From Plecoglossus altivelis (taxonomy: Eukaryota > Chordata > Actinopteri > Osmeriformes > Plecoglossidae), in contig BROE01000003.1 in NCBI GenBank assembly GCA_036571765.1, positions 8,987,732 through 9,051,731 on the forward strand: a stretch of 64,000 bases of DNA, read 5' to 3'. The position numbers and the translations under genes were made by a program. The notes beneath the pieces are model-generated. The model was given only the letters and a program-made list of their open reading frames with translations. It was not told the DNA's origin and ran no database searches. Each line of letters opens with the position of its first letter. Positions within the stretch are counted from its first letter, which is position 1. Below are positions 12,539-23,201 of the stretch, piece by piece.

Positions 12539-15500
12539 CAGCCTCATGTCAGCCATCTGCACCTTGAATTCATCTTATTGAACATACATGTGTGTACAAG
12601 GAGTGTTCAGAAGTGAGTGTGTACCGATGTTGGCACTGTTGATGAAGCCTTTCACAAATGTCTTCATGTCCTCAAGCTGTCCCTCATTCTGTGGCCCGCC
12701 CCTCAGCAGGAACAGCACGTCCATGGGCGCTGTGCATGGCACTAAGTTCAAAGGGCACAGTGACAACCACGTCAGCCAATAGGAACCCCAGCTGATTCAA
12801 ATTATATCCTGTAAATGTGTCAGTCGTGTATAGGTCGCCCAACATCAACCTACCATATTTTCTTGGTGCACTGCCACACAGTTGTGTGTGTCGTTTACCT
12901 GAGGGGGGCAGGGTGGTCCGAGGGCCTGGCGTGGGGAGGAGGGGCGGAGGCAGGGTGGGGAAGCGAGGTGTGTGTTTGGTGTGTGTGATGTTGATGACTC
13001 GCTGGACCAAGGTGCTCAGTTTGCTGTAGTCATCCACCATCAGGGGGCGCTCCGGAGCACTGAGGGGCAGAAGGTCAACTTCGCGCAGGCGTGGCCCCAC
13101 CCCGATGGGGTACACGCGTGTCTGCATGTTGGTGGATGGTGGGCGCGTCACAGTGTCAGTGGGAGGGTTCTCCGTTACTAGGAACACCAGCTGGGGCGGA
13201 GAGGAAGGAAATCTGGGCTGTTCTGTAGCCACTTCCTGGTAGACCGAGGTAACGGCGGCACCTGTGTTAGTTGCGGCCCCACCCCTCCAACGGATCTCCC
13301 GTAGTCGCTGTAGCAACGCTTGCCTCTGCCTTCGCACCTCCCAGCGCTTGATCTCCACGGTGACCGTGACTGAGTACTGGATCACGGTGATGCGAATGGT
13401 CTCCTCCTCCTCCTCGGTCAGCTGCGAGATCACTTCCTCCAGGAAGTGTAAAGACTGGTTGAACCCTGCCTCACCAACCGTGTCGGAGCCCTCCAGGATG
13501 AAAGTTACGTCTTTGGAGATGGGGGTGGAGGTGGTGATTGCAGGGGTCAGCCCACCAGGCCTGGCAGGGGTCAGGGTGCTGGGGGAGTGATGAGTGGGGA
13601 CAGATTCCAGGAGCGGGGCCTGCGTGGTGGTGGTGGTGCCCAGGCTAGGTTTAGCGGCAGTGGGCTTCGGCAGTGGAGGCTTGGCCCCCTCAGGCTCCAT
13701 CCCCAGGGTGCAGAGGTGGTCGGAGACCTCCAGGAGGCGTGTGGGCAGCTCGGCTGTGCTGCTCAGAATGTAGGCCCGGCTGTCTGGGCTGGATTTGGTG
13801 ATCTCGCTCACCTGGGCCATGTCCACCTCAGGCCCCAGCGCCAGGGTTAGAGTGGTGATGCTCTTCTTGCGGAGAAGCTTGGTGGTCGAACGCAGGGAGC
13901 GAGGGTTCTTACTGGCTGTCAGAATGATGGCCACCCGGCCGGCGTTATCGCGCTTGTTCTTGTCATAGATGTTTATGGCCAGGTACTTAATGGCTTCATC
14001 CAGGAAGGCTGCATCTCCCCCACTGTAACGCAGCTCTCTCACGGTCTTCTTAAATAACCACTTCTGGACCTTTAGAAATGCAAAAAGCACAGAGGAGATT
14101 GTGGTGAGGGACAGAAATGGGTGCGTGTCTGTGTTTAACCATATTGTGTGTGCATGTGCGTGTGCGTCTAGACGCTGGACTGTGCAGTACGCATGTTTAC
14201 GTGTGCGCATACAGCTTTGTGCGTGTGTACCTGCATGTCATAGGTCTTGACCCCGGAGTGATACAACAGAACAGTGGCGCGTGTGTGAGCGGAACCCATG
14301 CGGAAGCGATCCACCACACCCAGAACGTACAGCTTCAGCGCCTCAAACTCTTCCTCACTCAGCGCCGTGGAGCCGTCCAATAAGAAGGCCAGGTCCATTG
14401 CGCGATCGCAGTTGTCTTCGGGCATCACCGTGGAGAGGAGTGGGAAACTGGGCGTGGTCAGGCCATGGGTGGGGGCCGGCGTGGTGACAGAGCCCAGGGG
14501 GGGGCAACTCTCACAGCTCAAAGTGTTGTTCTCACAGTGGCTGCAACACACACACACAGAGTGTGAGATGTCATAAACACAACCACTGAAAGTGAGTTAC
14601 AGGGTGTTCAGATGTTCAACATTGTATTGTTACCATATCTGACAGTGCTGGGGGTCATTGTGGTTTAGGATAACCTTGTTGCCATGGGAGATTCTTTGCC
14701 CCTCGTGGACACACATCTGGCACTGGGAGGGGTCAACACAGCGCATTGTCACCTCATCCAATAGTTGGCCTGCATGGTACGAAGGGGCGAGAATTAGAGC
14801 TAGCTGCACCTGGTGTCTGGAGGTCACGCTCTTTCTGTTTACCCAGGGAGCCAGTTACACGTCACCTGTGGGACAGTCGGCATGGCAACCTTCCACACAG
14901 GTAAAGGGGCAGTGGAGGGGGTCTGAGTGCTGACAGGTGATTGGACAGGCAGAACCACAGGTGTTATACCTCCACTGGCATAGCTCCTCCCCCACACCAG
15001 GGCCGGATTCATTCAGAGACTCACAGCTCATGGCTGAAACACAAATAAACAGTCTCTCTCTCAACACTGTAGTCAGGCAGCACAGTACAGAGTACCTCAG
15101 CATGGAAACCAGACGTCCTCTGGTCAGACAAGATCGATGGTTCTCATCTGGGTACAGGGTTCTCCCAGTGTCCTGCATGTTTTAGGTGTTTCCCTGCTCC
15201 AACAGACCTGAACCAGAACCACTGGACTAGATAACTAGAGAAGATGCCATTTCTGGGGAGGTTGTGGGGTGTGTGTGTGCAGATATGTTTATGTAAAAAA
15301 TAAGAGTATGTATATTCATTACTATTGAAGATTGCATAGATAAAAAAGCATTTGACACACATTTGTTGCTTACTGTATGTAGCCTTCAAAATACAAGTAC
15401 ACAAGAGTGAAAGAGTAGAATGAAACAGGGGTCTCTCATTTTGCTGATTCTGTTATTGAGTCTGTCACTCTGGCAGTATTTTAGCTGGGTTTGTGATTTA

Positions 15501-16352
15501 AACACTATCATCTGCTAACTGAATTTATGCCCCCTATACAGTAACATACAGATTAAAATGTATTTTTGGAAAACCAGCTAACTTACAAAGTTTGGTGGAA
15601 ATACTGTTAGAAGTATTATTTTCAACTGAACTGCAAACTAGTTAGGAGGGGAACATAATAATCAGTTGTTTAGAGAGAATATAGGTTGAGCCTTGCCAAA
15701 GGTAGGCACACCCCATGAGACCACCGATTGATGTTCGACTCACGACAAAGGTCATTGGACCTCCAGCTGATGGCCACCCCCCTCTCAGAACAGGCTTGAG
15801 CGTAGGCCGCTATGACGTCACAGAAGCAGGCGCAGTCTCCGACGGAAGGGCAGGAGCAGGCAGCCTCCACGCACATCTCCATGAAGGCCTCTGGGTCCAC
15901 CTGGCTATTACAGACCCTGAACACAGGCCCTGTCAGCAGGCGACACGACTGCTCCACTGTCACCAGCTTCACTATGTTGTCACTGCAGGGAGAGGCCGGC
16001 TGCACACGCACACACCGTGCATGCACACACGAGCGTACACACACACACACACACACACAGGTTGACATATATGGGGTCAAAGAGGTAAGAAACTTGGCAC
16101 TGGGAATGCCGCTGTCCATTTCGCTTTCCAGCAGAACATGATGGGATGTGAGAAACGTGAACATTCCACAGGAATGTGTGCGCTCCGTTTCCATGGCGAC
16201 CGTTGGCTACCTGCGTGGCGTCTGCACAGCTGGGCTTGACCTTCCAGGAGTTTCCAAAGTGGGCGGAGGCGACCTCCAGCTGATTGTTACTGCCAAGGAG
16301 GTCATTGTTGACATTGCCGTCGAAATTACCGCACAGACCACACACCCGGTCC

Positions 16353-16397
<45 letters not shown>

Positions 16398-17528
16398 ACA
16401 CATTGATTAGGTACATTAGTATTAATACTTAAAATACCAGTACTGATACCAGTCAAAGACTGCAAAGGCACAGTTTAAAGTTAGCATTGCAGCCTTGCAA
16501 CTCTTGTAGAAGCAAGCGTACAATACCCAGTGTGCTAGTTCAGAATGGGCAGAGGTAGTGTTACCCTGTAGGAGGCTGCCAGGTGGACCACTAGGCGTGT
16601 GCCCTGGTCCCAGATGATAGAGATGTGCTTCCCCAGCAGCAGGATGTAGAAGAGACCAGAGCGAACAATCTCGACTTGCGAGCCCTGCGCCACCGCTCTC
16701 TGCATCCTCACCTGGACACACACACACACACACAAGCATGAGAAGGTGTCTCTGTGTGTTTTGTCAGCCTGTGCATGTGTGCGTGTCATTGTGTGTGTGT
16801 GTTACCTCCCCGTGCTGCATCGTAATCAGTCCTCCCTGGTAGTAGACGGCGACTGCTTTGGCGCAGCGCTGACCCACAATTCCACAGGCCTCGTTTTCGA
16901 CCAGCACACGGAAGGTGCCCTCTTCCCCATGGCACATGTCCTAGAGAAGATTCCGGAGGGAGGGGAGGGTGGGGGGTGGAAGAGTCACTAAAACACAAGA
17001 GCGGGTTTTGACGTTTCACGATTGTAAGAGCTGCAGGCTCCCTCACCTGGACCAGCACGTACTGGCACAGTCCAGGGTAGGAGTACTTCAGGCCGTCAAA
17101 GGTCACGTAGTGGCCCTCGCCCACGGTGCGGCAGACCCCGTCGCACACCCGCTCCGTACAGCGCCACTTCCGGTTCTCACACACGCTGCGGAGGACAGCC
17201 TTCGTCAGACGTGCGCGTCCACACTCGCCGACGGACAAAAGCATACATCCGCACAAACAGACCAGCTCTTTACCAGGTGTTACAGTCCATGGAGATGGTT
17301 TGTCCCGCGTGAAAGGCTTTGCTGTTATGGTAACAGGGGCACTGCTCCGGGGCGATGCATGTTCTACGATGGCTCACCTGATGAACAATAATGATTTTTA
17401 TAGATATGGATTAAAACAAATAAAAATGCACGCACAGTTACATACTGACACAGAGCCACAGTTACACACACACGCATAAAAGCGCACACACATACATACA
17501 CACACACAAACAACAGCGTACACAGTGT

Positions 17529-17559
<31 letters not shown>

Positions 17560-18928
17560 ACACACACACACACACACAGGTACACACCGTGCCAGGGGGG
17601 CAGAGGCAGCCTGGGATGCAGGCCTGACTGAGGCAGGGGAGGTCCAAATTCTGACAGGTTCGAGCACATTCCATACCCTTCTCCCCCACCTCACACTCCA
17701 CACGGTTCAGAGGGGGGGGGCAGGGAGCCGACCGACGTTCTACGAACACACAGACACACACACACATACAGTTGTCACCATTTATCAATGCTAGCGCCAA
17801 AGACACATCACACATCCGCCATTTAGAGAAACACACACAGACGTAAGCAGTACCTCTGGATGGGGGGAGTTCATCGTCGTCGTAGAAAAGGTCCGACAGC
17901 TTGGCGCTGCTCATCTCATTGGAGCTGCAGCGCATGGAGCCGTTCTCACAGTAACTGCACACACACCACCGCCACAGTGATACACACGTCACCAACACAA
18001 CCATAAACACAGGTCACTGACACAAAGATACACACACACCACCGACACAACCATGCATAAACATCCCCAATCCAGAAAACGCACATACCTAACAAATACA
18101 GTTACACATCCAAAAAACACATACAGACCCGCGTCATCAAAAACAACAAAACACACACAACCAACATGATGCACACGCACAGGTCGCCAACACAATGACA
18201 CACACATTATCCCAATGGAAGTCAATCATTACAATCATACTTGATCACCCCCTTCGATTCTCCCCCTCTCTCCGTCCTTTCCACATGCACTTCAAGATGT
18301 GCGGACTGACCAGATAGTGTTGTGGTCAGCGTAGACATCGTTGGGCTGGTACATCTGCCCGTCGTGAAGGCAGGGACACTGGTCAGCTGTCACACACTCT
18401 CCAGAGTGGCTGAGGTACTGTCCAGTGGGGCAGAAGCAGCCCTCCTCACACGTAACCTCTCCCCCGCAACCGGACTCAGTCCCAGAGAGAGACTGGCAGG
18501 ACCCCTGACACACATTCCCGCAGGCCTCATACACCTGGCCGTTAGAGCAGCCCAGATCTGCAATAGAACACAGCGTCTCACTGTGTGTTTGTGTGTTTGC
18601 AGGCATGCGTGTTTGCATGTGTGTGTGCATGCCCATGCGTGTGTGCCCACGTGTGTGAGTGTGTGTGTGTGCCTACCGCACAGTGAGGGTGTCCTCCAGT
18701 GCAGCAGCACTCCCCTGGCGGAGCAGGCGGCGGCGTAGGAGGCGAGGGCAGAGCACAGACACTCCTCGCCGCTGGAGCACGCGCACACGTCATACCTGCA
18801 GAAGCGCAGGAAGGGGCCCGGGTTCACCAGGAAGTGACACGGCCCAAATGCCTCGGACATCAGCACGGAACACGACTCCTCAGCAAAACGCACTGACAAA
18901 GAAGAGGAGGGATGTGTGAAGAGTGATA

Positions 18929-18995
<67 letters not shown>

Positions 18996-21900
18996 AGAGA
19001 CAGAAAAAGAGAGAGAGAGAACCAACCTCTTTTAGGATTAAGAGCACAAGGGTCAGTCTCTGGTCTATGTGGGGGATCACAATCTCCGCTGGTCCTCCAC
19101 GATTGGCCAAACGCCTGTGGGCTTGCCTCCACTAGCCCCGCCTCAGACAGGAAGTCATCACCCTGGTTACCGTTGTAATTCCCACAAAGACCGCAGGTCT
19201 TCCCCGCCCACTCAGGATGCAGCTGGAGCAGACAGAACACGTGGTTACCATGGTTTGGATTGCACTTCCTATGTGACGCTCAGGGACACATATAGGGGCC
19301 ACAGTGGTGGCTCTGTCTGCCCACCCTCAACAGCACACGGCCCCGCCCGTCCCAGTCCAGGTGGAGAGTCTCTCTAAACCTGACGCGCACCGCGGACTGG
19401 ACAGATCTCTGGATGCGCAGGTGACCTATACGAACACACAACGCTGTGTAAGTGTGTGCTCATGGTTGAGTGTGTGTGTGTGTGTGTGTCTGCATGCATA
19501 TGCCTATAGATGTGTGTTGGTGGGAATGCTGTACGTGTGTGGGTGTGCATCAGTGTCAGTGCGTGTCCATGCACGGACGTGTGCGTGTGTGTCAGTGCGT
19601 GCGCTGTATGTTTGTGAGCACATGTGCCGGTACCGTGGTTGAGAGGCATCTGGATGTCCATGCCGTTGACAGACACGCCTCCTCCGTGTTTCAGCTTGAC
19701 CATCATGTTGTCCAGGGACGGCAGGCTTAGTGTCACTGAGCGTGTGCACACAGAATCCTGCTCGTCTGCACACTGACCCAACACAGGAGGAGAGGGCACG
19801 ATCACGCAACACACCGATACTGGAGCAGGAGAGGTACTTGGAGATCCATGTTTTGTCTTTCTTTTTTTGAAATCATTGAACCCAGAAAGGCTCTTGAGAT
19901 TAAACACTTGGATTATAAAAGCATCCAAGCCAAGATCTAGTCATTTCATTGTTACAGTACAAACACACCAACACAACAACACAATATAAAACACTAGTTC
20001 AAAACATTGACAGGACATTGACAGGACAGGACAAGCAGTCAGTTTGAAACGTTTTCATCAAGGACTTAAAAACCATTCCCTGACTTCCACCAAAACATAT
20101 TCACCTGCACGGTGTCAATGATGACAGAGAACTGGCCTTCAGCGCAGTCCCTGGCCAGCAGGTAATGGCACTGGCCAGGGAAGGTGAAGAACTTGTTATC
20201 AAACGTCTTGAAGTGAGACTGGCCCATCACCAGGCACTCCCCTGTAAAGCAACACATGTGGCTCTGAGAAGAGGTGGTGGAGCTGGAGGATTTGAAGGAT
20301 TTCCTATGTGCCCGTATGGATGACAGTCTGTAGATCAGTGACTGCCTTTTTGTTTGTTCCTATTATATCTCTTCGTAGCTCACCCACGTTCAACACGAGA
20401 CCAGCATTCGCAAACGCATCAAAGTAGTTAGTATCTCATTTGTTTTCATGAAATATGTTTACATGATGAGACATTACATTAATGTATCTGATCAAACAGT
20501 TAAGGCCACAAAATGGTTTTTTTTTGGGGGGGGGGGGGGTTCTCAAGAATTGGTGGCAGGAAGTGACATTTACTGGCTTCCCCAGACCACAACACATACA
20601 TATCTCTGCTGTAACATGTTGGGTACTGATGAGCTGTTTATACCTCTTGTTGGTAGTTAGGCCAGAAATACATTCTATTGGCTGAGACAGAACCTTTTAT
20701 GGGCTGCTTGGAGACTGACGGGTCAAAGGAAACAGCTGACTTTAGCATTCCAGGGCAGGGTCCTGAAATGGCAAACTATCCTTAAAAACACCAAGGCTGT
20801 TGTGCCTATTATTATTTGTCTGCTTGGGAGTACAGCAAACACCTGTTGGCTGCTTGTTATCTTTGTCTTTCTCTGTTTACCATGAATTTTGACCTCTGAC
20901 CTTCATGCCTGATTTGCTAGTGCCCCTGTATGTGTGGTCTGGTCCTTATTCTTGTCGAGGTGGAAGTTTGGTCTCTCTGTAATCAGCTGGTTGTCTAATC
21001 ACTATAAACCCAGAATGTGAACCTTTGTTTTGGACTACAGTTTCTTCCACAGTGGCCAGTTTCTGGAGAAATCATGTTTGTATCTTTGACTGCTTCCTGT
21101 TTAGATCAGTCAGTTGTCTCACCAGGGCAGCCCTCGTTGGTGCATTCCCAGGATCCATGGCGACACACGCTAGAAAAAAAATAACAGACAAGATCTGAGT
21201 GTGTGCGTGTATAGGTTTGTGCATGCGTGCTAGTGTGTGTGTTTACTCACCAGGTGTTACAGTCCTGGGAGATGCTAGAACCTGGAGGGAAGTGTCGTCC
21301 CATGTGCACACAGGAACACTGAGACACCTCCACACAGCGCTCCCCATCCAGCACCTTGCCCACTGACACACACACACACACACATTTCACAGTAACACAC
21401 AGTGACACTAGTGAGATATTTTACACAAGGGGTATATTTAAAAGAAATTAAACATATCAAGTTCAAGGAAAGAAGCTCGCTTGAAGGTTTGTTTTACCAG
21501 GACATGAGCATCCGTCCACACACTCCTCCTTGCAGACCTCCTGGATGTTTAGGCTCTGGCAGGTTGTAGAGCAGGACTTGCTGCACTCACTGTACTGCAA
21601 CCCTATGGGGCACCTAGGGGCTACGCACAAACACACACCAGCAGAAGACACTCAACTGGGAAAAGAGCACAGAATGAGTGCTTAAAGTGAACCAGCTACA
21701 ATATTTGTCAATTTCTTCTGAATTCTCAATGTGGTTTGCCACCCAGTCTAAACATTTTGTTTAGTTGACAGTATCTGCCTGGGAGATTGAGCGCTACTAG
21801 GCCTTAGAAAGTAAGACAGTATATCATGTACATGTGAAGAACTGTATTTTAAGGACTACCCAAAATGTAGTTGTCCTTCATAAAGTGAATTAGAAGGCAA

Positions 21901-23103
21901 TATTGTTCGTTGACATTGATTCTTCAAAGAAGCCCTCGCAAACCATGTTAAGAAAATCAAACATTCCATTTTAAGAGTGATGAGTGTTGATATTTAATTT
22001 AATCAATTTCATGCTTGATAGCAACTACGAAACTCTGTAGCGACATACTGAGTCGTTATACAATTGTTTTATACTGTTGGCCTGGAACAATGAGGCTTCC
22101 TGACCATTTACTTGTATAACTAAGTTCAATGGGGGTTGCGCAGTTAATGCTGGTTTGTACCATTTAGAAAAGATGAACCTGTGCACAGACCAAACATTGA
22201 TTTAGTAAGAAGTAGAAAGTCCCAGGCACTGGGGATGACCCAGGTTTGATCTCTCCCTCTCTTTCTCCCTCTTCCATTTCCTGTCGATCAACACAGGAAC
22301 TGAAAGGCTGTGACCTGACACTGAATTTTTGTGGGTGCCAGTTTAATAAAGAATCAAAGTTTCATCCTAGTATTCACTTTGTGCCCCCAAGTCATTCCCA
22401 GTCTCTTCCCTCGCTCCTGTTTAATCAACACATCCTCTCGCTCTCTCGGACTTACAACACTGGCTCTCCTCCAACCATCCATTTAGCAGTACGCCGTGGG
22501 CGTGGCACGACCGGGCGTACTCCAGCAGGACTCCACAGTGACAGTCTGGCCCCTCCCCTTTTCCGCAGTGACACGCCTCCTCCTCACACAGAGTCAGGAA
22601 GGCTTCGGGGGAAACCACATGGGCACAGTGCAGAAAAACACTGGAGGTCCTTAAAACACTGCATCTGGACAACACCTGCACAGATGTTCACAGACACACA
22701 CACACACACTTAATACCAGCCCAAGCACTGAAGATGGACATCACTTTGAAAGTTATGCCAACTGAGATTCTCTTTGAGATTGTATGCAAAGGTGCAAGAC
22801 TGGGAAAAGGTGCTGAATGGGTGGAATCCTATTGACCCCCTTACCACTAGAGTATTTTCTGTACTGTTACAGGATTGGCTGGGAGGGGAGACACGATGAC
22901 ATGGTTCTCCTGCACCTTTCACAGCCCAGGAGTTTGCAAAGTCATAACTATCCTCTGTCAGGAAGCCTGAAGTTACAGAGGCACACAAACTAACATTTAG
23001 GAAACATACGCACAAGCTGTTTGAAATCTACATTGTTAACACAAAGGCCTTCTTGTTTGAAGAATTCACATAGTATCCTTAGGAGAATATCCCAGCCCCC
23101 TCC

Positions 23104-23149
<46 letters not shown>

Positions 23150-23168
23150 TGCTCGCTCTCTCTCTCTC

Positions 23169-23201
<33 letters not shown>

